DNA of 64,000 bases from Christiangramia salexigens. GTDB lineage: Bacteria; Bacteroidota; Bacteroidia; Flavobacteriales; Flavobacteriaceae. The translations under genes were made by a program, and so were the position numbers. This document shows positions 17,559 through 27,007 of the stretch, one piece after another. Numbering within the stretch: position 1 is the stretch's first letter; each line of letters opens with the position of its first letter. Location of the stretch: the NCBI RefSeq assembly GCF_001889005.1, contig NZ_CP018153.1, positions 1,770,501 through 1,834,500 of the forward strand. Reading direction: 5' to 3'. Below the pieces are notes generated by a model, which was not told the origin of the DNA, did no database searches, and was given only the letters and a program-made list of their open reading frames with translations.

Positions 17559-18101
17559 ATGAAATTTTTAAAGTTTACTCCCTTCCTGCTACTTTTCGCA
17601 GTTTTATTAACTTCCTGTAGCAGTGTAAAGGTCGCTTCAGACTACGACCGTGAAGCGAATTTTAATGATTATAAATCCTATGCTTTCTTTAAGCCGGGAA
17701 TTGATAAAGCCGATATTTCTGACCTTGATAAAAAAAGGATCTTACGAGCCATAGAGGCCGAGATGCAGAAAAAAGGATTCATTAAATCTGAGAATCCTGA
17801 TCTTCTTGTTAGCATTTTCACAAAGACTAACGAGAATATCAACATCTACCAGAATAATTATCCTCATTGGGGATATGGCTGGGGCTGGTCACCATGGTAT
17901 TGGGGAAGTGGCTTTAATACGGTTAACAGAACCAGTGAAGGAACCCTTTATATAGATCTTATAGATTCTGAAGACAAGGAACTGGTATGGCAGGGAATGG
18001 GAACTGCCGCACTTGCAAGTGAGGTAAACAAAAAGCAGGAACGCATCAATGAGATCGTTGCCAGAATAATGGAAAAATATCCTCCGGGACAGGATAAATA
18101 A
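17559..18101 (+). CDS. DUF4136 lipoprotein
   Basis: 180 residues with a lipoprotein signal: hydrophobic stretch ending LLTSC with Cys20. The DUF4136 domain follows (SDYDREANFNDYKSYAFF, then DLLVSIFTKTNE). A Trp/Gly-rich loop (WGYGWGWSPWYWGSG, about 106-120) is typical of the family. The function is unknown; it is probably anchored in the outer membrane facing the periplasm. It closes the hutU transcription unit and is followed by a terminator. Confidence 0.85.
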   Translation: MKFLKFTPFLLLFAVLLTSCSSVKVASDYDREANFNDYKSYAFFKPGIDKADISDLDKKRILRAIEAEMQKKGFIKSENPDLLVSIFTKTNENINIYQNNYPHWGYGWGWSPWYWGSGFNTVNRTSEGTLYIDLIDSEDKELVWQGMGTAALASEVNKKQERINEIVARIMEKYPPGQDK

Positions 18102-18112
18102 AATGATTTATC

Positions 18113-18136
18113 AAGCCTCCTTAGGGAGGCTTTTTT
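18113..18136 (+). terminator. Terminator after DUF4136 gene
   Basis: Eight-base perfect stem AAGCCTCC/GGAGGCTT, loop TTAG, followed by six T. Confidence 0.9.
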
Positions 18137-18215
18137 ATGGCATCTCTTTAAGTATAATTTTCTAGTTCTCTCTCAAATTTTGTAATTTTACTCAAACGTT
18201 TTAGTAAATAGAAAC

Positions 18216-19973
18216 ATGTTCGAAAAAATTGAATCAAACGAAATACTAGATAGGCTTCCGGCTCACCTACAACAATACATCAAACCTCAAAATTACGACG
18301 ACTACACCCCTATTAATCAGGCGGTTTGGCGTTATGTTATGAGAAAGAATGTGGACTACCTCAGCAAAGTAGCCCATAATTCTTATTTGGAAGGCCTGAA
18401 ACAAACCGGTATTTCAATTGACAGTATTCCGAATATGTATGGGATGAACCGTATCTTAAAAGAAATAGGATGGGCTGCCGTAGCGGTGGATGGTTTTATT
18501 CCGCCTGCGGCTTTTATGGAGTTCCAGGCGTATAATGTTCTTGTGATTGCCAGTGATATCCGTCAACTGGAGCATCTTGAATACACCCCGGCACCCGATA
18601 TTATTCATGAAGGTGCAGGTCACGCTCCTATTATTGCAAATCCTGAATACGCGGAATACCTGAGACGTTTTGGTGAAATTGGCTGTAAAGCAATTTCCAG
18701 CGCTCATGATTATGAAGTTTACGAAGCCATTAGGGAATTATCTATTCTAAAAGAAGCTGAAGACACGCCGGAAGAAAAGATCAAGGCTGTTGAAAAAAGG
18801 GTGGATGATCTTCAAAACGCCGATGTAGAGCCTAGCGAAATGGCTCAGATAAGAAATCTACACTGGTGGACCGTGGAATATGGTCTAATTGGTACCCCGG
18901 AAAATCCTAAAATTTACGGTGCAGGGCTTCTTTCTTCCATTGGAGAAAGCAAATCCTGTATGACAGATGCAGTCAAGAAAATTCCCTATTCCATAGAAGC
19001 GGTTAATCAGGAATTTGATATCACCAAACCTCAACCTCAATTATATGTAACGCCAGATTTTGCCCATTTAAGCCTGGTGCTTGAAGAATTTGCAAATCAG
19101 ATGGCACTTAGAAAAGGAGGGCTTGAAGGTGTTCAGAAATTAATTGATTCTAAAAATATTGGAACGATCGAGTTAAGCACGGGAATTCAGGTTTCCGGTA
19201 ATTTTACCAAGGTCATAGATCATGAATCTAAACCAATATATATACAGACTACCGGACAAACCGCGCTGTCCTATCAACAAAAAGAACTTGTTGGACATGG
19301 GATTCTAACCCATCCTGAAGGCTTTGGTTCTCCAATTGGAAAGTTAAAGGGCATTAATCTTGCCATAGAGGATATGAGTCCACGTGATCTAAGAGCCTAT
19401 GCTATCTATGAGGGTGAAGATGTAAGCCTTGAATTTGAAGGCGGAGTAAAAGTAAAAGGTGAGATTATTACAGGCACCAGAAACCTGCACGGAAAAATCA
19501 TCCTGATAAGTTTTAAAAATTGTACTGTTACTTATAAAGATCAGGTGCTCTTCAAACCGGAATGGGGTCAATACGATATGGCGGTTGGAAAAGAGATCAT
19601 CTCTGCCTTTGCAGGGCCTGCAGACCATCAGTCTTTTGACCTGATCACACATAAACCTAGCACTACAACAATAAAAAGCAAAAAAACTCCCGAAAGAGAG
19701 GAACTGGAATCCTTATACCAGGCGGTAAGAAATATCAGAAATGGAGAGAACACAAAGTTCTCATTAAGTGCCACTTTCGATATTCTAAAAAAACACCATA
19801 AAAAGGACTGGTTGCTACCTGTTGAGATTTACGAACTTGCTATGGATAACGATCCCAAATTGGCGGAAGAGGTAAAAGCCTATCTGGAGGATCTAAAAAA
19901 GCGACGTTCTGAAGTAGCACATCTTATTGATGATGGTATCGAGATGAATGAAAGCAAACTTGCAGCTACCTAA
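18216..19973 (+). CDS. phhA: Aromatic amino acid hydroxylase (phenylalanine 4-monooxygenase)
   Basis: 585 residues. The N-terminal ~330 residues form the catalytic domain of the pterin-dependent hydroxylases: iron ligands His131 and His136 in HEGAGH, the third ligand Glu221 in WWTVEYGLIG, and YGAGLLSSIGES. It converts phenylalanine to tyrosine with tetrahydropterin and O2. The C-terminal ~250 residues are an extension absent from the ~280-residue proteobacterial enzyme but usual for Bacteroidota; their job is unknown. It converges with the DUF4230 gene with a 2-3 bp gap. Confidence 0.92.
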   Translation: MFEKIESNEILDRLPAHLQQYIKPQNYDDYTPINQAVWRYVMRKNVDYLSKVAHNSYLEGLKQTGISIDSIPNMYGMNRILKEIGWAAVAVDGFIPPAAFMEFQAYNVLVIASDIRQLEHLEYTPAPDIIHEGAGHAPIIANPEYAEYLRRFGEIGCKAISSAHDYEVYEAIRELSILKEAEDTPEEKIKAVEKRVDDLQNADVEPSEMAQIRNLHWWTVEYGLIGTPENPKIYGAGLLSSIGESKSCMTDAVKKIPYSIEAVNQEFDITKPQPQLYVTPDFAHLSLVLEEFANQMALRKGGLEGVQKLIDSKNIGTIELSTGIQVSGNFTKVIDHESKPIYIQTTGQTALSYQQKELVGHGILTHPEGFGSPIGKLKGINLAIEDMSPRDLRAYAIYEGEDVSLEFEGGVKVKGEIITGTRNLHGKIILISFKNCTVTYKDQVLFKPEWGQYDMAVGKEIISAFAGPADHQSFDLITHKPSTTTIKSKKTPEREELESLYQAVRNIRNGENTKFSLSATFDILKKHHKKDWLLPVEIYELAMDNDPKLAEEVKAYLEDLKKRRSEVAHLIDDGIEMNESKLAAT

Positions 19974-19976
19974 GGT

Positions 19977-20597
19977 TTAAAGTTTGATCTGTTCAAATTT
20001 ATCGGGAGACTTGATGATATCATTTTGATACTCGAGCTCCCATCCCATGCTGCTGGTAAGAATATATATTTTCTGAAGCTCGCTTATAAGCCTGTTCTTG
20101 GCATTATACTTCAATTTAGAGGCCTGAATCTTTTTAGATAAAGACTTCTCTATTCTGGATTTGATCTTATTGTAATCTTCGGCCTCAAATTGATTTAAGT
20201 AATCCTGCGTTACATCATAATATTTAATGTTCGGGTTGATCGTGATCTCCTCTTGGGGAATCTCTTTAATGATCACCCGTTTGCTTTTTTCATCGATCTC
20301 GATCTTTAACTTGCTTAGATCGTAAGCAATGCTCACATCGGCATTTACAACCACAAGAGCCTTCTTTCGGGCAGACAGTACATCAAAATAGAAGCTTTTA
20401 GAGTTTTTGTAAGTAAATACCTGAGCATAGCTGCCCTCGGTCACAACAAGCTTCCCTACATTCCTTATTTGCTCCTGTATGAGCTCGGTATTCTCCTCCA
20501 GACTTTCATTAGCCTCATGTTTCTGATCCCAGTACAGAAAACCTAAAATAAGTACACAGGTAACCAGAAAGACCAGAACAATATTTTTCATCTTCAT
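19977..20597 (-). CDS. DUF4230 membrane-anchored protein
   Basis: 206 residues. An N-terminal hydrophobic anchor (about 5-23) is followed by the DUF4230 domain: GKLVVTEGSYAQVFTYKNS, ARKKALVVVNADVSIAYDLSK, and a helical C-terminal part. The function is unknown; most of the protein is predicted to be periplasmic. It is monocistronic and its stop lies against that of the phenylalanine hydroxylase gene. Confidence 0.82.
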   Translation of the reverse strand: MKMKNIVLVFLVTCVLILGFLYWDQKHEANESLEENTELIQEQIRNVGKLVVTEGSYAQVFTYKNSKSFYFDVLSARKKALVVVNADVSIAYDLSKLKIEIDEKSKRVIIKEIPQEEITINPNIKYYDVTQDYLNQFEAEDYNKIKSRIEKSLSKKIQASKLKYNAKNRLISELQKIYILTSSMGWELEYQNDIIKSPDKFEQIKL

Positions 20598-20898
20598 CGA
20601 TAATTTGAAAGAAAAGTTAGTTAAAAGCGGGAGAAAAGAAAAAGGAATATAATAAGAAAGAAGACCTGGCGTTATAAAAAACTAAAGGACGGCCCCACCC
20701 GTCCTTTAGTATACTCTAAAATCTACCCCAACAAATTTTAGAAAACAAATCCTTAGAAAATTTTAATTATTTAAGGCGTACGACCTGTTAATAATCAAAT
20801 GGTTTTTCTTCGCATTTGTATGGTAAAAATACGAATATTTTAATATAAACAATGCATTTTCAGCAAGCTATAAGTCAAAAAATTAACAATCCCTGTAA
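20598..20898. other. Non-coding gap with a strong hairpin; candidate small RNA or long 3' UTR
   Basis: No open frame is visible. A perfect 12-bp hairpin terminator lies at 20681-20710, about 190 bases past the GSCFA stop on the minus strand. The stretch 20711-20898 could be a long 3' untranslated region or encode a small RNA; no clear TAnnTTTG box was found for a separate transcript. Confidence 0.5.
20681..20710 (-). terminator. Strong intrinsic terminator (minus strand)
   Basis: Perfect 12-bp stem ACTAAAGGACGG/CCGTCCTTTAGT with six-base loop, followed on the minus strand by TTTTT. The plus strand lacks a T run, so it acts leftward. Confidence 0.85.
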
Positions 20899-21864
20899 TC
20901 ATAAGGCCTGAGGAAACGTTATTTCAGGGTGTTTTTTGTGAATTTCCTCGATTTTTAATTGTAGTTTTGTAAGAAATTTCTTATGTCTTACAGAGTTTTC
21001 TTCCCGCGAACGGTGCGAAAGAGCTTTCTGAATTTTGTCAATTTGGTCATTCAATTTCAATGATTTAGCTACTATCCAGTTTTCAGAAAATAGCTTCCAG
21101 ATATAATCAATAGCCAGTTCATTAGGGTGAAGCATATCATTCTTGTAAAATCTGTAATCTCTTAATTCGTCCATCAAAATTTCATAAGAAGGAAAATATT
21201 GAAGTGAGGATGAGTTCTGCTCTTCTAAAAATCCATGAAGTGCACTTATTAAATGAGCTTTGCTGCGCTGATTATTTATCACCCCATCCTTTAAATGTCT
21301 TACGGGGGAAACTGTAAAAAGAATTTGTATCTCTTTATTGATCGTCTTTAAGGAAGCTACCATTAATCTTAGCTGATCCTTAATTTCATCTATTCCGGAT
21401 AATTCCTTTTTAAATTCATTTTGTGGTACCTTATGACAATTAGCCACGATAGGGCCGTCTGACTCCCTTTTGTAGCCCCATGCAGTACCTAAACTGATCA
21501 CAACTAGCGAAGCACCCGAAAGAAAACTTCTGCTCTCAGAAAGCGCCTGATTAAGAGATAGAATACACTCTATCTTATCCTCACGCCGCATTGCAGAATG
21601 AGCTTCAAAAGATTGCCAGCCTTCGTTAAATTCAAAAACGTCCTCTTCACCATATTCAGAATTACTGGCAAGCCTGCTTAAAAATCTACTAATGGGTGCA
21701 GGATGAAACAATATCCCCGTAGGATTTTGAAGGTTTCTGAATTTGAACCAGCTAAGCTTCTCTCCTATATTTTCTACAAAACAGGAGCCTATTAGAAAAA
21801 CACCAGAGCTGTGATCTATTTTTACCGAAGCTTCTTCAATGGGTATCCTGGTTCTAAATTCCAT
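20899..21864 (-). CDS. GSCFA domain protein
   Basis: 321 residues. It carries the motif that names the family, IGSCFVENIG (Gly26-Ser27-Cys28-Phe29), then NPTGILFHP and, further on, VISLGTAWGY, LFTVSPVRH and a late DMLHPNELA. The arrangement (early GS, central catalytic-like Asn/Gly, late D..H) resembles SGNH/GDSL esterases, to which GSCFA is thought to be related; the substrate is unknown. It lies downstream of alaS but is separated from it by a terminator. Confidence 0.88.
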   Translation of the reverse strand: MEFRTRIPIEEASVKIDHSSGVFLIGSCFVENIGEKLSWFKFRNLQNPTGILFHPAPISRFLSRLASNSEYGEEDVFEFNEGWQSFEAHSAMRREDKIECILSLNQALSESRSFLSGASLVVISLGTAWGYKRESDGPIVANCHKVPQNEFKKELSGIDEIKDQLRLMVASLKTINKEIQILFTVSPVRHLKDGVINNQRSKAHLISALHGFLEEQNSSSLQYFPSYEILMDELRDYRFYKNDMLHPNELAIDYIWKLFSENWIVAKSLKLNDQIDKIQKALSHRSREENSVRHKKFLTKLQLKIEEIHKKHPEITFPQAL

Positions 21865-21875
21865 ACTCTTAAATT

Positions 21876-21903
21876 AAAAAATCCCGGAATAAATCCGGGA
21901 TTT
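21876..21903 (-). terminator. alaS terminator
   Basis: Nine-base perfect stem AAATCCCGG/CCGGGATTT with a seven-base loop and following T run on the minus strand, just past the alaS stop. Confidence 0.85.
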
Positions 21904-21908
21904 GAATA

Positions 21909-24524
21909 CTATTTTATAAAACTTTCTGCCTCCTGCAGCGCCTGATTAATTCCTTCGGGCTTTTTACCTCCCGCTGTAGCAAAGAATGGCTGGCCTCCGC
22001 CTCCACCCTGGATATGCTTTCCAAGCTCCTTCACTATCTTACCCGCATTCAATTCTTTTTCCTGCACCAGGTTTTTCGATATATAGCATGAAAGTATGGC
22101 TTTACCATTATGTTCTGTTCCAAAGACGAGGAAGAGGTCACCTATTTCATCCCCAAGCTGGAATGCCAGATCCTTTATCCCTCCGGCGTCCAGATCTACA
22201 TTTTTAGCAAGGAAGTTGATTCCGTCAATTTGCCTGATCTCGGCCTTAATTTCTGTTTTCAGATTTTTAGCCTTATCCTTCAGTAAACTTTCTACCTGCT
22301 TTTTTAATGCGCTGTTTTCTTCCTGTAGATTTTGAATGGCTTTTACAGGATCATTGGAATTCTTTAATCCGCTTTTAATATCGTTAAGAATGCTGGTTTG
22401 CTCTTCAAAATAATTCATTGCAGCCTCACCTGTGATCGCTTCAATTCTTCTGATCCCGGAAGCAACAGCGGCCTCACCTGTAATTTTGAAATACCAGATA
22501 TCTGAAGTATTTCTAACATGGGTACCACCACATAATTCCATAGACTCTCCAAAACGAATCGCTCTTACAGAATCTCCATATTTCTCACCGAATAAAGCTA
22601 TAGCTCCTTCAGAGATGGCCTCGTCGTAACTGATCCCTCTTTTCTCGTCAAGATCTAAGTGGTCTTTTATCCTTGCATTCACAAAATTCTCAACCTTCTC
22701 CAGTTCTTCGGAAGTAAGCTTGCTGAAATGTGAAAAATCGAATCTAAGATAATTGCTCTGCACCATAGAACCTTTCTGCTCCACATGCTTACCAAGAATG
22801 CTTCGTAAGGCCTGATGTAATAAATGCGTAGCCGTATGATTGGCAGCTGTTCGAGCTCTATCAGTATTATTTACAATAGCCTTTAGCTCAGCCTTCGGGT
22901 TTGAAGGGATCTTCTTCGAAAAATGAACGATTAGATTGTTTTCCTTTTTAGTGTCTATAATATCTATCACTTCACCATCTGCAGACATAAGGATCCCCTT
23001 ATCACCTACCTGGCCACCACCTTCCGGATAAAACGGTGTAGTGTTAAGTACTATCTGATACATCTCCCCTTTCTTTTTGGAGTCGACTTTACGGTATTTT
23101 GCAATATTTACGTCGGCTTCCAGCTGATCGTAACCTACAAATGCTTCTTCTTCAACTTCAGATAGTTCTTCCCAATCTCCGGCACTGACCTGAGTAGCCT
23201 CACGTGAACGGTTTTTCTGTTTATTAAGTTCCTTTTCAAAACCGGCTTCATCAAGCTCATAACCGTTCTCTCTTAAGATAAGACCTGTAAGATCTATCGG
23301 GAAACCATAGGTGTCATAAAGCTCAAATGCCTTCTCGCCAGAAATCTTTTTATCCTTAGAGTCCTTCATGAGATTCTCAAGCAAGACCAAGCCCTGATCC
23401 AGGGTTCTCAAGAATGAGGCTTCTTCTTCTCTGATCACATTCTGAATAAGATCTTTTTGTGACCTAAGTTCTGGGAAAGCTTCACCCATTTGCTTACTAA
23501 GCACCTCGGTTAACTTAAATATAAACGGCTCCTTAGTATTAAGGAATGTAAATCCATATCGGATGGCTCTCCTAAGGATTCGTCTAATTACGTACCCTGC
23601 ACCTGTGTTACTTGGCAACTGACCATCTGCAATAGAAAATGCTACCGCTCTAACATGGTCAGCAATTACCCGTATAGCAACATTCACCTCTTCATTTTGC
23701 CCATATTCAGAATTACTCACTCTCTCGATCTCTGCGATAAGTGGAGTAAAAACATCTGTATCGTAATTGGACTTTTTATTTTGCAATACCATACAAAGTC
23801 TTTCAAAGCCCATTCCGGTATCTATATGCTTTGCCGGTAGCTCTTCAAGACTACCGTTAGCTTTCCTGTTATACTGCATGAACACCAGGTTCCAGATCTC
23901 TACAACCAGTGGATGATCCTGATTTACAAGGTCACGGCCCGGAATTTTGGCTTTCTCTTCGTCTGAACGGATATCTATATGGATTTCAGAACATGGTCCG
24001 CATGGCCCCTGATCTCCCATTTCCCAGAAGTTATCTTTCTTATTACCATAAATGATACGGTCTTCCGGAACTATCTCTTTCCATAATTCCAAGGCTTCGG
24101 TATCCAAACCAAAATTATCGGCATCATCACTCCCTTCAAAAACCGATACATATAGATTCTTAGGATCTATCTTGAATACTTCGGTCAATAATTCCCAGGA
24201 CCACTGGATCGCTTCCTTTTTAAAATAATCTCCAAAGCTCCAGTTCCCCAGCATTTCAAACATAGTATGGTGATAGGTATCGTGTCCTACCTCTTCCAGA
24301 TCATTATGTTTACCACTAACTCTCAGACATTTCTGAGTATCTGTAGCGCGATTGCTTTTTGGAACCGAATTACCCAGAAAATATTCCTTAAACTGGTTCA
24401 TTCCCGCATTTGTAAACATCAGTGTGGGATCATCTTTGATCACCATAGGAGCCGATGGAACAATAGTATGTGACTTAGCTTTGAAAAATTCTAAAAACTG
24501 ATTTCGGATATCCTTTGACTTCAT
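21909..24524 (-). CDS. alaS: Alanyl-tRNA synthetase
   Basis: 871 residues from the ATG at 24524 ([10 protein letters not shown], the usual family opening). A TTG six codons upstream would also be in frame but adds a poor sequence. Visible: class II catalytic motifs ([18 protein letters not shown]), the editing and zinc region with HTATHLLH and [11 protein letters not shown], a coiled-coil, and a C-terminal DHHA1-like Gly-rich end ([17 protein letters not shown]). It charges tRNA-Ala and edits mischarged Ser/Gly. Divergent from the M23 peptidase gene. Confidence 0.98.
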   Translation of the reverse strand: MKSKDIRNQFLEFFKAKSHTIVPSAPMVIKDDPTLMFTNAGMNQFKEYFLGNSVPKSNRATDTQKCLRVSGKHNDLEEVGHDTYHHTMFEMLGNWSFGDYFKKEAIQWSWELLTEVFKIDPKNLYVSVFEGSDDADNFGLDTEALELWKEIVPEDRIIYGNKKDNFWEMGDQGPCGPCSEIHIDIRSDEEKAKIPGRDLVNQDHPLVVEIWNLVFMQYNRKANGSLEELPAKHIDTGMGFERLCMVLQNKKSNYDTDVFTPLIAEIERVSNSEYGQNEEVNVAIRVIADHVRAVAFSIADGQLPSNTGAGYVIRRILRRAIRYGFTFLNTKEPFIFKLTEVLSKQMGEAFPELRSQKDLIQNVIREEEASFLRTLDQGLVLLENLMKDSKDKKISGEKAFELYDTYGFPIDLTGLILRENGYELDEAGFEKELNKQKNRSREATQVSAGDWEELSEVEEEAFVGYDQLEADVNIAKYRKVDSKKKGEMYQIVLNTTPFYPEGGGQVGDKGILMSADGEVIDIIDTKKENNLIVHFSKKIPSNPKAELKAIVNNTDRARTAANHTATHLLHQALRSILGKHVEQKGSMVQSNYLRFDFSHFSKLTSEELEKVENFVNARIKDHLDLDEKRGISYDEAISEGAIALFGEKYGDSVRAIRFGESMELCGGTHVRNTSDIWYFKITGEAAVASGIRRIEAITGEAAMNYFEEQTSILNDIKSGLKNSNDPVKAIQNLQEENSALKKQVESLLKDKAKNLKTEIKAEIRQIDGINFLAKNVDLDAGGIKDLAFQLGDEIGDLFLVFGTEHNGKAILSCYISKNLVQEKELNAGKIVKELGKHIQGGGGGQPFFATAGGKKPEGINQALQEAESFIK

Positions 24525-24577
24525 GCACTTATTTTCTTGCAAAATTCATTAAATTATGAAGACGGCAAAACAATTCC

Positions 24578-24585
24578 TATATTTG
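24578..24585 (+). promoter_or_regulatory. Likely -7 box for the M23-MerR-LemA-TPM run
   Basis: TATATTTG, a full match to TAnnTTTG. The -33 region reads TTATG rather than TTG. An inverted repeat TACCGT/ACGGTA (24592-24597 and 24608-24613) lies directly at the expected transcription start and could be an operator. Confidence 0.45.
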
Positions 24586-24655
24586 TTCGTTTACCGTATA
24601 AAATTGCACGGTATTTGAGCCGTTTCGAGACGCAAAAATAGCATAAATTTAACTC

Positions 24656-25633
24656 ATGTCGAAGGTTAAATATTATTACGATAGCGAGACCCTTTCTTAT
24701 AAGAAAATCGAGCAAAAGAAAGGTAGACGGCTAGGTATTATCCTGCTCAGTATTACCGGTTCATTCTTGGCCGGTTTTATCCTGCTTATCATTTACCTGA
24801 ACATCCCTCAGATTGAAACTCCAAAGGAAAAGGCTTTAAAGCGCGAACTTCAGAACATGAAGCTGCAATACGGTCTTTTGAATAAAAAAATGGACCAGAT
24901 CCAGGATGTGATGGCGAATATTGAAGACCGGGATAATAATATCTATCGTCTTTATTTTGAAACCAATCCTATTCCCGAAGAACAACGTAAAGCAGGTTTT
25001 GGTGGTATTAACCGATATAAGGATCTGGAAGGTTATGACAACAGTAAACTTATCGTTGAGACTACTAAAAGAATGGATATCCTCACGAAAAGACTCGTTG
25101 TACAATCCAAATCCCTGGATGAGATCGCAGAACTTGCTAAGGAAAAAGGACAACTATTATCCTCAATACCTGCCATTCAACCTGTAAACAATGAAGACCT
25201 GAGCAAGATCGCTTCCGGTTATGGATGGAGAACCGACCCTTTTACAAAGGTGAAGAAATTCCATTATGGTATGGATTTCACGGCTCCGCGGGGAACGCCT
25301 ATTTATGCAACAGGAGATGGAAGAATAGTAAGGGCAGATAGCAGATCCACGGGCTACGGAAATCACATTAGAATAGATCATGGTTACGGATACACAAGCC
25401 TGTATGCACATTTATATAAATATAATGTGCGCAGAGGCCAGAGAGTAAAACGAGGGGACGTGATTGGATTTGTAGGAAGCACAGGTAGATCTGAAGCTCC
25501 GCATTTACATTATGAGATCTTTAAAGATGAACAAAGGATCAATCCTATTAATTTCTATTACGGTAATCTTTCTCCTGAAGAATTCGGTGAGATCCTTGAG
25601 AAAGCCCAACGTGAAAATCAATCGCTTGATTAA
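24656..25633 (+). CDS. M23 family metallopeptidase (LytM domain), membrane-anchored
   Basis: 325 residues: cytoplasmic N-terminus, one membrane helix (about 27-48), a coiled-coil (55-90 and 120-160), then an M23/LytM domain with zinc ligands His203 and Asp207 (HYGMD) and the HxH pair His283/His285 (PHLHYE). All four motif residues are present, so an active peptidoglycan endopeptidase is likely, unlike the degenerate EnvC type. It is a typical Bacteroidota envelope protein near the division or elongation machinery. Its TAA overlaps the ATG of the merR gene (TAATG), which suggests translational coupling. Confidence 0.92.
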   Translation: MSKVKYYYDSETLSYKKIEQKKGRRLGIILLSITGSFLAGFILLIIYLNIPQIETPKEKALKRELQNMKLQYGLLNKKMDQIQDVMANIEDRDNNIYRLYFETNPIPEEQRKAGFGGINRYKDLEGYDNSKLIVETTKRMDILTKRLVVQSKSLDEIAELAKEKGQLLSSIPAIQPVNNEDLSKIASGYGWRTDPFTKVKKFHYGMDFTAPRGTPIYATGDGRIVRADSRSTGYGNHIRIDHGYGYTSLYAHLYKYNVRRGQRVKRGDVIGFVGSTGRSEAPHLHYEIFKDEQRINPINFYYGNLSPEEFGEILEKAQRENQSLD

Positions 25634-25962
25634 TGCACATTAACCTTCCCGATAAACGCTATTATGGCATTGGCGAAGTTGCCGAAGCTTTTAAAGTAAA
25701 CACTTCCCTTATTCGCTTTTGGGAAAAGGAGTTTGACGTGATCAAGCCTAAAAAAAATGCCAAGGGTAATAGAAAGTTCACTCCCGAAGACATTAAAAAT
25801 CTGGAGCTGATCTATCATCTTGTAAAGGAACGCGGTTTTACCCTGGAAGGAGCTAAAATTCACTTAAAAGAAGAAAAACAAAAAACGCTTAACAACTTTG
25901 AGATAATCCGTAAGTTGGAAGGCATCAAATCAGAATTAGTCAATTTAAAAAATCAGTTATAA
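25633..25962 (+). CDS. MerR family transcriptional regulator
   Basis: 109 residues. An N-terminal MerR winged helix (YYGIGEVAEAFKVNTSLIRFWEKEF, 7-31) is followed by RKFTPEDIKNLELIYHLVKERG and a short coiled-coil for dimerisation. There is no effector domain and no Cys, so it does not look metal-sensing. It is embedded between the M23 peptidase and lemA genes with overlapping or 1-bp spacing, and probably controls its own operon, perhaps via the inverted repeat at 24592-24613. Confidence 0.88.
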   Translation: MHINLPDKRYYGIGEVAEAFKVNTSLIRFWEKEFDVIKPKKNAKGNRKFTPEDIKNLELIYHLVKERGFTLEGAKIHLKEEKQKTLNNFEIIRKLEGIKSELVNLKNQL

Positions 25963-25963
25963 A

Positions 25964-26560
25964 ATGAAGAAGTGGTTAGTCCCTTTAATTATTGTCGTTA
26001 TTGGAATCGTAGTAATATGGAAATTCACGGCAGGATTTAATAACAACGCTGTTGCCAAGGAAGAAAATGCAAAGCTTGCCTGGTCCAACGTTGAGAGTTC
26101 TTATCAAAGAAGAAATGATCTGATTGGTAATCTCGTAAAAACAGTAGAAGGCGCTGCCGACTTTGAACGAGGAACTTTAAAGGAAGTTATAGAGGCAAGA
26201 GCAAAAGCAACTTCGGTTAATGTGGATGCGAACAATTTGAGCGCAGGTCAGATCCAACAGTTCCAACAAGCCCAACAGGGTGTGACTTCAGCATTATCCA
26301 GATTATTGGTAACAGTAGAGCGATATCCAGAGCTTAAGGCTAATCAGAACTTTCTGCAGCTACAATCACAGCTGGAAGGGACCGAGAACAGGATTAATGT
26401 AGCCAGAAACAGGTATAACGAAGCGGTTACAGATTACAATACTTATATACGTGTATTCCCGAACAATATGTTTGCAGGCATGTTCGGTTTCCAAAGGATG
26501 GAGCGCTTCCAGGCAGATGCAGGAGCTGAGGATGCACCAGATGTAGAATTCGATTTTTAA
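25964..26560 (+). CDS. lemA: LemA family protein
   Basis: 198 residues: one N-terminal membrane helix (about 5-23), then the LemA helical bundle with WSNVESSYQRRNDLIGNLVKTVEG, and YNTYIRVFPNNMFAGMFGFQ at the C-terminus. LemA proteins are membrane-anchored with the helical domain probably outside; their function is unclear, but they are very often encoded with TPM-domain proteins, as here (next two genes). It begins one base after the merR stop. Confidence 0.92.
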   Translation: MKKWLVPLIIVVIGIVVIWKFTAGFNNNAVAKEENAKLAWSNVESSYQRRNDLIGNLVKTVEGAADFERGTLKEVIEARAKATSVNVDANNLSAGQIQQFQQAQQGVTSALSRLLVTVERYPELKANQNFLQLQSQLEGTENRINVARNRYNEAVTDYNTYIRVFPNNMFAGMFGFQRMERFQADAGAEDAPDVEFDF

Positions 26561-26563
26561 AAT

Positions 26564-27004
26564 ATGTCCAAGACCGAAGATTTTTTAACGAAAGATGAAG
26601 AGGCCGAAATAGTTGATGCTATACGCCAGGCAGAAGAGCAAACATCGGGTGAGATCAGGGTTCATTTAGAACCTACCTCCGGCAAGGAAGATATTTTTGA
26701 CAGGGCTATGGAAGTATTTCATATGCTCAAAATGGATAACACCAAGCAGGATAACGGAGTATTGATCTATGTAGCCGTAGAGGATCGGAATTTTGTGATC
26801 TATGGGGATAAGGGCATCAATGAAGTTGTGCCCGATGATTTCTGGGAAAGCACAAAAGACCTTATCGTATCGCACTTTAAAGAAGGCCATTTTAAAGAAG
26901 GTCTGGTTCAGGGTGTCTTAAAAGCCGGTGAACAATTACGCGAGCATTTCCCATGGGACGAGGATGACAAGAACGAATTATCAGATCAAATTTCAAAAGC
27001 ATAG
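26564..27004 (+). CDS. TPM domain protein, short form
   Basis: 146 residues containing a TPM domain: DEEAEIVDAIRQAEEQTSGEIRVHLE, then NGVLIYVAVEDRNFVIYGDKGINEVVP and a C-terminal helix. There is no signal peptide or Gly-rich tail, so it may be cytosolic, or associated with the membrane through LemA. TPM domains are known from photosystem II repair (TLP18.3) and from LemA-linked operons. It lies three bases after lemA and in the same frame as the next TPM gene, separated from it by a single TAG. Confidence 0.9.
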   Translation: MSKTEDFLTKDEEAEIVDAIRQAEEQTSGEIRVHLEPTSGKEDIFDRAMEVFHMLKMDNTKQDNGVLIYVAVEDRNFVIYGDKGINEVVPDDFWESTKDLIVSHFKEGHFKEGLVQGVLKAGEQLREHFPWDEDDKNELSDQISKA

Positions 27005-27007
27005 CTT

